Positions 9,201 through 17,641 of a stretch of DNA of 64,000 nt are shown here, in pieces. Each line of letters begins with the position of its first letter. Within the stretch, counting starts at the first letter, position 1. A model generated the notes under the pieces. It had not been told where the DNA came from. It saw only the letters and a program-made list of their open reading frames with translations, and searched no databases. The translations under genes and the position numbers were made by a program. The stretch comes from JAGPCH01 sp039810605 (GTDB taxonomy: Bacteria; Bacteroidota; Ignavibacteria; Tepidaquicellales; Tepidaquicellaceae). The DNA lies in assembly GCA_039810605.1 (NCBI GenBank), contig JBDHXH010000005.1, positions 8,888 to 72,887 on the forward strand, read 5' to 3'.

Positions 9201-10462
9201 CTACCTTCATCATTCTGACCATTGTTATAATATGAGGCACCAACTATCACGTCACTGTAACCATCACCGTTAATATCTCCTGCTGTTGAGACACTAATTC
9301 CGAAATAAGCAGAATCCTGATTCAGCTCTGAAGTCCAGTTTGCTGTTCCTGGAAGTCCGGAAGCGGATCCGTAAAAAACAAAAACTCTTCCCTCGTTCGT
9401 ATTTCCGTTATCATAGTTCGGAGCGCCAATGATTACATCACTGTAACCATCGCCGTTGACATCGCCTGCTGTAGAGACACTTGTTCCATACAATGCATTT
9501 GCCTGACCTCCAAGTGTATTCCAATTTGAACTTACCGGCAGACCGCTTGCCGAACCGTAGTAAACAAACACTCTCCCCATATTTGTGAGTCCATTATCAT
9601 AATAAGGAGCTCCAACTATCACATCACTGTAGCCGTCACCGTTCACATCACCGGCGGTTGAAAGGCTGTAGCCCCACCCTGCAGATGCCTGATTGGCTTC
9701 AGCCGTCCAGTTTGGTGAAGTTGAAAGCGGGTCAATCGTGATTGGATATGCCGCGTCTTTATCATCAACCGTGATTGAAAAAGATTTGGCGGAAGGATAT
9801 GCAGAATTGAAACTCTTGATTTCATTTTCAAAATATGCATTGAGAAATTTTCCGTTCGAATCCCAAACTTTGAGTCCTGAATATTTGAATTGTCCATTGC
9901 CGAAAGATACTTCATCGCTGTTCACCGTCATCGAAAGGGCTGTTGTTACATCTATCTTAAGACTAAGTAAGCCATCTCCTTCAGCTCTTTTCTTAATGAT
10001 GAAATCCTGTCTCATTCCATTTTCATCATTGAGATATTTGATTATGATATTCTCATCTTCACAGTATGCGGAATTCCCTGACGTAAAAATTTCTCTGCCT
10101 GAAAAATTTGTCGGCAAATTATTTTTTCTTGAGTAACCTGACGCTTTGAATTGTACTGACCAACCCGAAGAACCTGATACATCACGAATCCTTTCTGTTG
10201 CAATGAAACCGTCGTTGTTGTAAATGAACCTTATGTTATTCGATCTATTCGGAGATTGATATCTGTCTATGACTTTGTCAAAGGTAATTTTATACTCATC
10301 CGATTTGATTTGATTGAGGATGGTCTCTTTTGATAAATCAATATCGTTATTGATTTGAATTCCCGAGTTGTAATTTTCATTCATTGAATTGCAGAATGAA
10401 AGATTGAAGCAGCCGGATAATAGCCAGCAAACTAAAACTAAAATTGTGTGTGTGATTTTCAT
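6206..10462 (-). CDS. Secreted FG-GAP repeat protein with dockerin-like C-terminal module
   Basis: A large exported protein, 1418 residues from the chosen ATG at 10462. That start gives a clean signal peptide (MKITHTILVLVCWLLSG, then a hydrophilic region). The frame stays open to a TTG at 10552, but that lies inside the probable promoter. After a roughly 260-residue N-terminal domain come 14 FG-GAP/integrin-alpha-like repeats of about 65 residues. Each carries a GDVNGDGYSD-type calcium loop and a YYGSASGL-type strand, so one or two beta-propellers are expected. The C-terminus has a beta-rich segment with HRSSIETWSS, then a two-EF-hand dockerin-like pair (SGDVNQDKTIDLSD and DLTGDDFVDLSD), and ends AITP. 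The function is probably adhesion or surface assembly; no enzyme domain is visible. Confidence 0.88.
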   Translation of the reverse strand: MKITHTILVLVCWLLSGCFNLSFCNSMNENYNSGIQINNDIDLSKETILNQIKSDEYKITFDKVIDRYQSPNRSNNIRFIYNNDGFIATERIRDVSGSSGWSVQFKASGYSRKNNLPTNFSGREIFTSGNSAYCEDENIIIKYLNDENGMRQDFIIKKRAEGDGLLSLKIDVTTALSMTVNSDEVSFGNGQFKYSGLKVWDSNGKFLNAYFENEIKSFNSAYPSAKSFSITVDDKDAAYPITIDPLSTSPNWTAEANQASAGWGYSLSTAGDVNGDGYSDVIVGAPYYDNGLTNMGRVFVYYGSASGLPVSSNWNTLGGQANALYGTSVSTAGDVNGDGYSDVIIGAPNYDNGNTNEGRVFVFYGSASGLPGTANWTSELNQDSAYFGISVSTAGDINGDGYSDVIVGASYYNNGQNDEGRAYVFNGSASGLSASESWTGESNQARSYFGCSVATAGDVNGDGYSDIVVGAWGFDNGNTNEGKIFAYFGSASGVSASANWTSEGNQDTTLFGQTVATAGDVNGDGYSDIIVGAPTADNGQKDEGRAYVYYGSAGGPSATPDWAAEGNQINGDFGYSVATAGDVNGDGYADVVIGAITYDNSMTDDGKAFVYFGSATGLNATAGWTASSAQTFSLYGNCVATAGDVNGDGFSDVLVGAYFYSNGQSNEGRSYCYYGGANGLGSTVNWIVESNQQNTFLGSSVSTAGDVNGDGYNDVIISAPYYSNGQSNEGIAYLYYGSPNGLSSTPAWSAEGNVTTGYFGNTVGTAGDVNGDGYADVIVASISNNVSIYLGSALGLSMTPQIVLAPPVVQNNMLYGFSVSTAGDVNGDGFSDVLVGVPYYYEYNQYPYFFKGRAYVYYGSPSGMNKFNYTYVNGTQDTAEFGQFVSTAGDVNGDGYSDILIGARNFDTGVRNAGKCYVYYGSANGLDTNAAWTKTGSAVNEQFGQYLNLVGDVNGDSYSDISIYSTGTNTLSLFNGSSSGLPGSPSQTIPVSYAFSSGAGDVNGDGYSDLIYGEYSYTSGQYQEGRILVANGSPAGLSGAAWIYQSNLENAQLGYRVSSAGDVNGDGYSDIIAGARYYTNVQFAEGAAFVFYGNGNTSKRATVQQYKPGSSNIIYSSGVSGSNGQVRFNIFGRSPFGRTFGKMVYEFKENGIGFSGSPITNSTQFSGAGSFVNLGTAGTQLNHDASGLLNYKEYKWRARVQYDLASNPFQKFGTWKYYTNFVPLPFGCIKAQVTLPPTMELNSSILLQGRYNSATNTMTGDSIKIILRNVQSPYEALDTSKQYAGSNGMATYYFPRATNNVKYYYQIKHRSSIETWSSGGVKFTSSSMNYNFSTYLPNAYGNNMATVDNSPLAYALFSGDVNQDKTIDLSDIGIVFNDANSFASGYVVSDLTGDDFVDLSDLTITYNNSNDFVNAITP
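7230..9700 (-). repeat. Tandem ~190-base coding repeats (FG-GAP units)
   Basis: Fourteen in-frame copies of a unit whose most constant core encodes GDVNGDGYSD. The same DNA phrase (complement of catcaccgttnacatcacctgc-like) recurs every 190-200 bases. The copies differ by scattered substitutions and a few short length changes, so they are old duplications under selection rather than fresh expansions. Boundaries are approximate. Confidence 0.8.
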
Positions 10463-11021
10463 TTGACTAAAATTTTTTTTGAAATCGTTTGGAAAAGTTT
10501 TTTGAATTTTAATGACACTGCAAAAATATATTTTCCAAATCTCTATCCGCAAAGAGATTTGAATTCAGATTACACACTCAAAAGCAGATTGCAAAAAGGA
10601 ACATTCTGAATCCAATTATTCAAAAACAAAATTTAGCAACAGAATTAACATTTTGCCCGGTACATAATCTGAATGAATTACACCACTACGAATTTTTCTC
10701 GGAAATTACACCTTGTGATTCAGATCGGATTTTGTGCGAACAGATGATTTTTAACCCAAATGAAATGAAAGGGGATATTTTTTCGAACTCCGCATTACAC
10801 TATTACACCTCACTTTGATTGAAGTGTATATTTCATATCAATTCCGATATTAACGGCTTCAGCCAATTTTGTAACTGAAGTTAGTCATTGCCGGGTATAT
10901 TTCTTTCAATGTGAATTGTTATTGCCCTTCGTAAAGAATGAATTAAACATTCATTGAAACTTTGATTTGCAAATTCCAATTTACCGGAGAAACATTCATT
11001 AATCCTAACCTGCCATTCGTC
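10463..11021. other. Divergent intergenic region
   Basis: About 560 AT-rich bases between two divergently transcribed secreted-protein genes. It holds the minus-strand promoter at 10521-10553. A 7-base inverted repeat, AATGAAT/ATTCATT, lies in the 10930s-10950s. No further gene or RNA is recognised. Confidence 0.6.
10521..10553 (-). promoter_or_regulatory. Bacteroidota-type promoter for the FG-GAP gene
   Basis: On the minus strand TTTG (10553-10550) is followed after 21 bases by TATTTTTG (10528-10521), matching the Bacteroidota -33/-7 pattern TTTG and TAnnTTTG. Transcription would start about 50 bases before the ATG at 10462, which argues against the more upstream TTG start. Confidence 0.6.
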
Positions 11022-13475
11022 ATGAAGATAAAACTTATTTCTTGCGCGTGTCTCTTGTTCTTCATTACAAAACTTTCACCAGGAATTTCACCACCGGTTG
11101 ACAATCATATTAAAGTTGATCAATTTGGCTACAAGACTAACGGGAAAAAAATTGCAGTGATCAGTAATCCTGTTACAGGATACAACAGTAGCAATCCTTT
11201 CACACCGGGAAGCAATTATCAGCTTAGAAGATTCAGCGATGATGCAATAGTTTATTCGGGTTCAATCACTGCATGGAGCGGCGGCGCAACTCAATCCCAA
11301 AGCGGAGACAAAGTCTGGTGGTTTGATTTTTCAAATTACTCTGCAGCAGGCTTCTATTATGTTTATGATGTCAGCAACAATGTTCGCTCATATCAGTTTG
11401 AGATTAATGATAACGTATATCTTACCGTACTTAAGCAGGCAATGCGTGTCTTTTATTATCAGAGATGCGGAACTCCAAAGGCGTTTCCTTATGCGCAGAC
11501 CGGTTGGACGGATTCTGCATGCCATATTGGATCACTTCAGGATCTCGATTGCAGACTTTATAACAACAATAATATTTCAACTTCAAAAAATCTTTCCGGT
11601 GGCTGGCATGATGCAGGTGATTACAACAAGTATATTAATTTTGCATTCGAGCCCGTTCTCGATTTGCTTCTTGCTTACAAAGAAAATCCTTCTGTCTTTG
11701 GCGACAATTATAACATCCCGGAATCAGGCAATGGCATTCCGGATATTCTTGATGAAGCTAAGTATGAGCTTGACTGGTTTCTGAAAATGCAGAATGCGAA
11801 CGGATCAGTATTGAGCATTGTTGGCGTTACAAACTTCGGTTCTGCGTCTCCACCTTCTGCAGATCATAATCAGCGGCTCTATGGACCGGCTACAACTTCT
11901 GCAACTTTCACGGCAGCGGCTTGCTTTGCGCTGGGAGCAATTCAATTCGCGGCAATTGGTCAGGCTTCTTATGCAAACATTCTGCAAACAGCCGCAGTCA
12001 ATGCATGGAACTGGGGCACAGCTAATCCGTCGGTTACATTTTACAACTCCGGTGTTATCGGCGCCGGCGAACAGGAAGTTGATGCTTATGAAACTCTTTC
12101 AAGAAAAATGGCAGCAGCGGTCTTTTTATATGCAGTGACCGGCAATTCAGTTTACAAAACTTTTTTTGACAACAACTATACACAGATGCATCTTCTTCAA
12201 TGGACATTTGCTTATCCTTTTGAAGCTGCACAGCAAAATATGATGCTGTATTATACAACTCTGTCCGGAGCAACTCCTTCAGTCTCATCAGCAATCAAGA
12301 ACGCATACAGAAGTTCTATGAAGACTAACAATGCTGACAATCTTCCTGCATATCTTAATCAGACCGATGCATACAGGGCATATCTTTCAAATCAGAATTA
12401 CACCTGGGGGAGCAATACAACTAAGAGCAGGCAGGGAATAATGTTTACCAATATGATAGTATATAAGCTTGACACGTTGAGCAATTCGGATTACAGAAAT
12501 GCCGCGTTGGGTTACATAAATTATTTCAACGGTGTGAATCCAACGGCGTTTTGTTATCTGACAAATATGTCTGCATTCGGCGCGGAAAATTCCGTAAATG
12601 AAATTTATCATTCATGGTTCGAAGACGGAAGCTTGTTGTGGGACAGAGTAGGTACTTCAACTTACGGACCTCCTCCTGGTTATGTACCGGGCGGACCCAA
12701 TCCCTCTTATACTCTTGACGGCTGTTGTCCTTCTGGTTGCGGAGGATTTAATTCACTCTGTAATCCTGCACTCGTAACACCGCCGCTTGGTCAGCCAATT
12801 CAAAAATCATATAAGGACTGGAACACAAGCTGGCCGCAGGATTCGTGGACGATTACAGAGCCCGGCATTTACACACAGGCTGCTTATGCCAGACTTGTTT
12901 CTCAATTTATAGCTTCAGCATCCTCTTCTTCACAAATAAAAATTGTCATCGAAGGTTTTTATGATCCTTCTTCAGACAAAATGCGAATGAAAGATACCGC
13001 AAGAATTTATATGAGATATAATTTCTCTCCCTACAATGTTGCAGATTCTTCAAAGGCAGTTCTGGATTCAACTACATTTGCCGGGAACTTTGTATTTGAA
13101 AATTTGTCCTCGGGGACATATTACATATCCGCCAAACACAGGAATTCAATTGAAACATGGAGCAGGGCAGGAGGGGAATCATATCTTTCAGGCGGCGCGT
13201 TTAGCTATATCTTCAGTATTGACTCTTCAAATAGTTATGGAGCAAATGTTGTCCGTGTTGATAACTCTCCATTGACTTATGGAATCTACGGCGGCGACAT
13301 TGACCGTGACGGATCGGTTGATCTTACGGATGTTGTAACAGTATTTAATGACGGAAATCTTTTTCTGACAGGATACATTCAAGGCGACGTAACGGGAGAC
13401 AATTATGTTGACTTGAGCGACCTTACACTGACATTCAACAATGCAAATGAGTTCGTAGCAGTTATGAAACCGTGA
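11022..13475 (+). CDS. Glycoside hydrolase family 9 endoglucanase-like, with dockerin-like module
   Basis: Secreted beta-glucan hydrolase, 817 residues from ATG 11022, which starts the signal peptide (MKIKLISCACLLFFITKLSPG). The frame opens further upstream at 10962, but that extension would precede the signal sequence. Residues about 25-130 are the Ig-like N-terminal domain of CelD/GH9 enzymes (VDQFGYKTNGKKIAVIS). The (alpha/alpha)6 catalytic domain follows: GGWHDAGDYNKY near residue 193 carries the catalytic aspartates. NGVNPTAFCYLTNM near 510 and TEPGIYTQAAY near 611 correspond to the late motifs, with the proton-donor glutamate. The last 170 residues are the shared module with KHRNSIETWS, then GGDIDRDGSVDLTD and DVTGDNYVDLSD loops, ending VMKP. 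Inferred substrate is cellulose or a related beta-1,4-glucan. Confidence 0.92.
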   Translation: MKIKLISCACLLFFITKLSPGISPPVDNHIKVDQFGYKTNGKKIAVISNPVTGYNSSNPFTPGSNYQLRRFSDDAIVYSGSITAWSGGATQSQSGDKVWWFDFSNYSAAGFYYVYDVSNNVRSYQFEINDNVYLTVLKQAMRVFYYQRCGTPKAFPYAQTGWTDSACHIGSLQDLDCRLYNNNNISTSKNLSGGWHDAGDYNKYINFAFEPVLDLLLAYKENPSVFGDNYNIPESGNGIPDILDEAKYELDWFLKMQNANGSVLSIVGVTNFGSASPPSADHNQRLYGPATTSATFTAAACFALGAIQFAAIGQASYANILQTAAVNAWNWGTANPSVTFYNSGVIGAGEQEVDAYETLSRKMAAAVFLYAVTGNSVYKTFFDNNYTQMHLLQWTFAYPFEAAQQNMMLYYTTLSGATPSVSSAIKNAYRSSMKTNNADNLPAYLNQTDAYRAYLSNQNYTWGSNTTKSRQGIMFTNMIVYKLDTLSNSDYRNAALGYINYFNGVNPTAFCYLTNMSAFGAENSVNEIYHSWFEDGSLLWDRVGTSTYGPPPGYVPGGPNPSYTLDGCCPSGCGGFNSLCNPALVTPPLGQPIQKSYKDWNTSWPQDSWTITEPGIYTQAAYARLVSQFIASASSSSQIKIVIEGFYDPSSDKMRMKDTARIYMRYNFSPYNVADSSKAVLDSTTFAGNFVFENLSSGTYYISAKHRNSIETWSRAGGESYLSGGAFSYIFSIDSSNSYGANVVRVDNSPLTYGIYGGDIDRDGSVDLTDVVTVFNDGNLFLTGYIQGDVTGDNYVDLSDLTLTFNNANEFVAVMKP

Positions 13476-13504
13476 TCATTTGCCGGCAATGACAAAACAG
13501 AATT

Positions 13505-14419
13505 TTAAAAAATCTGTGTCCAGTCATTTTTCATACTGACAACATTTATGCCTTCAGCTTCTGAAACATCAAGAGCCTCTTTCAGCGGACTTAATTTGAA
13601 GTCCCTGTCATAAGCAGCTTCTCTTTCATCGTCATCATGATGGAGCAAGAATGCAATTCCTTTCCTTTCTGAATTTATCGCATAGCGCATCATTGACAGA
13701 TCTCCGTCAGAATTTCCAAATACAAATACAGGGACCCTTCCTATGCGCAGGGCAATGTTGTTAACTTTCTCTTCCCTGTCATCATAACTAAGCAACTCCG
13801 GCAGTCTTGTTACAACAGGTTTCGTTCCTTCATATTCAACCTTTGTCTTGCCGCTGGTGCCGATGATCTGCTCGGGAGGAATTCCATAAATTCTTTCTGC
13901 AACCGCTCTCATGAAATTCAATCCGCTTCCTGACACGATAAAAGTTTTGAACCCGTTTTCTCTTAGAAATTCAAGAAGCTCACACTGCGGTTTGTATGTA
14001 CAATTGTATGCAGAAGATTTAAATCTCGGATGAACAAATTCTTCAAACCAATCCAAAACGTGTTTCTGGAAATCTTCAGGCGTTCTTCCCTGATGTGTTA
14101 CGGAGAGAAATGTCATAATGTCTCTTTTGGGAAATGAAAGAATAGTCTTCAAATCTTTTTCGATGAAAGCTTTGAAAGGCTGTGTGTCTTTTTTCTCCGG
14201 GTTTTCATTGATAAAGTCTTTCAGTTTATCGAGTGCAAAAAAAATCTGCATCTGCATTGGATATTCAGCCCAAAGTGTACCGTCATTGTCGAACGCAGCA
14301 ATTCTTTCAGGCGGAGGAATAAAACCGGGGCTGCTTTCGTCGCAGGCATTCTTTACAAAGTCTGTAATTTTTTTCTTAATGTTTCCTTCTTTCCATAAAG
14401 CAAGTTTATTTTCTGACAT
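13505..14419 (-). CDS. HAD-superfamily phosphatase
   Basis: Haloacid dehalogenase-like hydrolase of the phosphoserine-phosphatase subgroup, 304 residues. Motif I is AAFDNDGTLW near residue 43 (first Asp nucleophile, second Asp acid/base). Motif II is FIVSGSGLNFM near 161. Motif III/IV is FVFGNSDGDLSMMRYA near 232, with the magnesium-binding GNSDGD. A helical cap lies between motif I and II. Proteins of this pattern are often annotated as nonspecific acid phosphatases; the true substrate is unknown. Convergent with the GH9 gene, 29 bases apart. Confidence 0.85.
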   Translation of the reverse strand: MSENKLALWKEGNIKKKITDFVKNACDESSPGFIPPPERIAAFDNDGTLWAEYPMQMQIFFALDKLKDFINENPEKKDTQPFKAFIEKDLKTILSFPKRDIMTFLSVTHQGRTPEDFQKHVLDWFEEFVHPRFKSSAYNCTYKPQCELLEFLRENGFKTFIVSGSGLNFMRAVAERIYGIPPEQIIGTSGKTKVEYEGTKPVVTRLPELLSYDDREEKVNNIALRIGRVPVFVFGNSDGDLSMMRYAINSERKGIAFLLHHDDDEREAAYDRDFKLSPLKEALDVSEAEGINVVSMKNDWTQIF

Positions 14420-14625
14420 GGATGATAATGGTTAAATTATTTGTAGTGTTTGTGTAGATGAGAAATCCTTGAACGTAAATAGGTCAAATCGAAGAATCAT
14501 CAACACTTGTTCTCATAGTAACAATTTACAATTATAAGTCGAGAAATGTAAATCATTTTAAACACTTTTAGAAACTCTATTCACACTCTATTCACCCCAC
14601 TTAGAAGACTTAGAGGAACTTAGAA

Positions 14626-14689
14626 GAATGAAAAGTTTGGAACTGCTGGTAACGGCTGGTCAAAACCGTTTAAAACGGTTTTGACCGAA
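14626..14689. repeat. Palindromic repeat element, copy 1
   Basis: AAAGTTTGGAACTG, then a variable stretch, ACGGCT, then a perfect 29-base palindrome at 14658-14686 (14-base arms GGTCAAAACCGTTT around one central A). Copy 2 begins 139 bases further on. Neither copy encodes anything. Confidence 0.8.
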
Positions 14690-14764
14690 CAATTCTTAAA
14701 ATCCGAAAATTCGCTGTTATCCCTCCAGATGGGATCAAATTCATGATATTGCATCACCCTTAAG

Positions 14765-14828
14765 GAATAAAAAGTTTGGAACTGCAAGTTACGGCTGGTC
14801 AAAACCGTTTAAAACGGTTTTGACCGAA
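14765..14828. repeat. Palindromic repeat element, copy 2
   Basis: Second copy of the 64-base element. The same palindrome lies at 14797-14825 with identical arms; the leader differs from copy 1 at a handful of bases (GCAAGTTACGG versus GCTGGTAACGG). Identity of the palindrome against small drift in the leader suggests selection on the hairpin or recent duplication. Confidence 0.8.
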
Positions 14829-14998
14829 TGAGACCAAATTCATCAAGATTGCATAGATTCCATTAGATTGCATCAACCTTTACCCCCGCACACCACAAAA
14901 ATACATTTCATCTTGATAATTTTTCCGATACATTGAAATCAAATTTCCGACCCTCTCAATCCCGATGTATGAAGCAAGGATTGGAGGGTTTATAGTTT

Positions 14999-16300
14999 AT
15001 GAAGGTTAAAAAAGACAAAGTAAAACTTATCACACTCGGATGCTCGAAGAATCTTGTTGATTCTGAATTTATTTTGTCACAGCTCAAGGCAAACGATGTC
15101 CAATTTGTTGAAGACGAACGTGAGGCCGAGAACATAATAATCAATACGTGCGGTTTCATTGAGGCTGCCAAGAAGGAATCCATTGATACCATACTCCGCG
15201 CCGTCAATCTGAAAACAGCAGGGATAGTAAAGAATGTCTATGTAGCGGGATGTTTGTCGGACAGATACAAAAGCGAGCTTGAAAAAGAAATTCCGGAAGT
15301 TGATGAATACTTCGGTGCAACAGACAAGCCGCAGACTATTTTAGGTATTCTGAATGAACTTGGCATAGACTACAAAAAAAATCTTGTCGGCGAGCGCGTC
15401 CTAACAACGCCCGCACATTTTGCGTATCTCAAAATCAGCGAAGGATGCGATAACCCGTGTTCATTTTGTGCAATACCTCTGATGAGAGGCAATCACCGAT
15501 CAAAACCTCTTGAAGAAATTCTGATGGAAGCGCAAATGCTTGTTTCTAAAGGCGTGAAAGAACTTATTGTAATCGGACAGGACACGACTTACTGGGGATT
15601 TGATACAGAAGGGAAAAGAAGTTTGTCAAAAGTATTACATGAACTCACTAAGATAAAAGGCATAGAGTGGATCAGGTTAATGTATGCTTATCCTTCAAGG
15701 TTTCCGGAAGATATAATTGAAGTAATCAGAGATTCGCAGAATATTTGCAATTACATTGATATTCCGATTCAGCATATTTCAGACAATGTGTTGAAGTCAA
15801 TGAGGAGAGGAATCACAAAGAGCAGCCTCGTCAGACTTCTGGAAAAACTGCGAAATGAAGTTCCGGGAATTGCAATCAGAACAACTTTGATAACAGGCTA
15901 TCCTGATGAATCGGAAAAAGACTTTATGGAACTACTTGACTTCGTGAGCGATTTTAAATTTGACCGACTGGGTGTTTTTGCATATTCACACGAAGAAAAT
16001 ACTGTCGCTGCGTCAATTCCGGACAGAGTACCGAATTCGGAAAAGTTAAGCCGACAAAAAGAGATCCTTGACATTCAAAAAGTGATCTCGTCAGAAAAGA
16101 ATTTGCTGCAGACCGGCAAAACCATTAAGGTGCTATTGGACAGAGAAGAAAATGATTATTTTATCGGAAGAAGCGAAAAGGACGCACCGGAAGTGGATCA
16201 GGAAGTTTATGTTAATGGAATCGGATTGAAGAAAGGTGAGTTTTATGATGTAGAGGTATATGACGCGGAAGAGTTTGATTTGTTCGGACAAAAAGTATAA
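14999..16300 (+). CDS. rimO: Ribosomal protein S12 methylthiotransferase
   Basis: Radical-SAM enzyme that methylthiolates an aspartate of ribosomal protein uS12. The 433-residue product has the N-terminal UPF0004 domain with its three cluster cysteines (LGCSKNLVDSE, NTCGFIEAAK, AGCLSD). The radical-SAM motif CDNPCSFCAIPLMRG lies near residue 151. A C-terminal TRAM domain runs from about residue 375 to the end. The sequence CSFCAIP and the length fit RimO better than MiaB. A GGAGGG stretch lies about 13 bases before the ATG. Confidence 0.95.
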   Translation: MKVKKDKVKLITLGCSKNLVDSEFILSQLKANDVQFVEDEREAENIIINTCGFIEAAKKESIDTILRAVNLKTAGIVKNVYVAGCLSDRYKSELEKEIPEVDEYFGATDKPQTILGILNELGIDYKKNLVGERVLTTPAHFAYLKISEGCDNPCSFCAIPLMRGNHRSKPLEEILMEAQMLVSKGVKELIVIGQDTTYWGFDTEGKRSLSKVLHELTKIKGIEWIRLMYAYPSRFPEDIIEVIRDSQNICNYIDIPIQHISDNVLKSMRRGITKSSLVRLLEKLRNEVPGIAIRTTLITGYPDESEKDFMELLDFVSDFKFDRLGVFAYSHEENTVAASIPDRVPNSEKLSRQKEILDIQKVISSEKNLLQTGKTIKVLLDREENDYFIGRSEKDAPEVDQEVYVNGIGLKKGEFYDVEVYDAEEFDLFGQKV

Positions 16301-16345
16301 ATATCTACACTCAAATTATAAGTATTTTTACGGGAGAAATAAGCC

Positions 16346-17641
16346 ATGAAAATCTTAATCAAGTTTTTACCACTCATTGTCTTCATATTTGTATTGACCG
16401 CTTCCAAGAATGCGGTTTCACAGCTTGAAGACAAAACCATGAAAGGAAACGACAAGGAATTCTTCTTTGCCGACCCAATGGTTTTTTACAGTAAGGAACA
16501 TCAGAAGGCGAGACTCGACCTTTACATAGAGATCCCGCTCGAGAATCTCCAGTTCAAAAAGAATTATCAGACAAAGAACTATGATGCCAGTCTCAATTAC
16601 AATGTTAAGATTGTAAATTCAGCCGGCGAAGTTGTAACAAATGAGTCAATCAATGATTTCATTACAACAACCAAGGCAGAACAGAAGACGCTTGATGAGT
16701 CTGCGAAGTTCATTGTAAAGGAGTTTTATCTTAACCCGGGTATTTACAACCTTGAAATTGCACTGACCGACATCAACACTAAGCATGAAAAAGTTGTAAA
16801 GAAGAACATTGATGTTAAGGATTTTCCAATTCAGGATATTTCCTTCAGTGATATAATGCTTGTCAGCAACTACCGCCACAAAGACGGGAAAAAAATTGTA
16901 ACTCCGCTTGTAGATAACAACATTGACAACCTTAATGAGCTCGTTCTGTTCTTTGAAGTGTATAATTCAAAGGATCAGAATGTTGTTAACAATTATAATT
17001 ACAAAGTAACAGATTCAAAGGATAACATCGTCGAGAAAGGAAGCTACTATTATACGCTGGTACCGGGAACGAACAAGTTCTTCGAGAAGATTCCGACAAA
17101 AAATCTTGTATTCGGGAAATACAAATATGAAATTAATGACAACACCACAGGTGCCCTTCTTGCTCAAAGAGAATTTTCAAACAGCATGAACGGCATACCC
17201 GTTAACATGAAGGATCTTAGCCTCCTGATTGATCAGTTGCTATACATTGCAAACAGCGATGAGCTTAGCAAAATCAAGAATGCTTCTTCCAACGAACTTA
17301 AAGAAAAATATTTTATTGAATTCTGGAAGAGCAAGGACCCTTCTCCGAATACAGGCAAGAACGAGCTTATGATAGAATATTATAGAAGGATCAAGATTGC
17401 CAATGAGAGATATTCTCATTACATAGACGGATGGAAGACTGACATGGGAATGGTTTACATTATCTTTGGCGAACCGAGCAATGTGGAGCGTTATCCTTTT
17501 ACAGAAAATACAAAGCCGTATGAAGTTTGGGAATTCTATAATGAAAACCGGCAGTTCGTTTTTGTAGATGATACAGGTTTTGGCGATTACAAACTTACTA
17601 CTCCGATATGGGATGAACAGCGGACGAGAATCAGAAATTAA
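16346..17641 (+). CDS. GWxTD domain-containing exported protein
   Basis: A 431-residue protein with a signal peptide (residues 1-25) and a C-terminal GWxTD domain, visible as DGWKTDMGMVYIIFGEPSNVERYP near residue 370 and a terminal YEVWEFY...FVFVDDTGFGDY segment. The middle (residues 40-270) looks like successive beta-sandwich domains. GWxTD proteins are widespread in Bacteroidota, Chlorobi and relatives and have no established function. It lies 45 bases after rimO and may be cotranscribed. Its stop is directly next to the stop of the convergent DUF58 gene, leaving no room for a terminator. Confidence 0.85.
   Translation: MKILIKFLPLIVFIFVLTASKNAVSQLEDKTMKGNDKEFFFADPMVFYSKEHQKARLDLYIEIPLENLQFKKNYQTKNYDASLNYNVKIVNSAGEVVTNESINDFITTTKAEQKTLDESAKFIVKEFYLNPGIYNLEIALTDINTKHEKVVKKNIDVKDFPIQDISFSDIMLVSNYRHKDGKKIVTPLVDNNIDNLNELVLFFEVYNSKDQNVVNNYNYKVTDSKDNIVEKGSYYYTLVPGTNKFFEKIPTKNLVFGKYKYEINDNTTGALLAQREFSNSMNGIPVNMKDLSLLIDQLLYIANSDELSKIKNASSNELKEKYFIEFWKSKDPSPNTGKNELMIEYYRRIKIANERYSHYIDGWKTDMGMVYIIFGEPSNVERYPFTENTKPYEVWEFYNENRQFVFVDDTGFGDYKLTTPIWDEQRTRIRN

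Larger units (their letters stand above)
14420..14998. other. Intergenic region with duplicated palindromic element
   Basis: About 580 bases without a convincing gene between the HAD phosphatase and rimO. It contains three imperfect copies of a CTTAGAAGA-like phrase (14599-14628) and two copies of a ~64-base element with a perfect palindrome. The sequence between and after the two elements is also similar (CAAATTCAT followed by GCATCA phrases), so the duplicated unit is about 139 bases. Confidence 0.7.

Noticed and set aside
7230..9700. CRISPR-like periodic repeats
   Set aside because: The periodic DNA lies inside one long reading frame and encodes FG-GAP units.
14658..14686. Intrinsic terminator
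   Set aside because: The stem is strong but AT-rich at the top with no T-run on either side, and it is present twice far from any stop codon.
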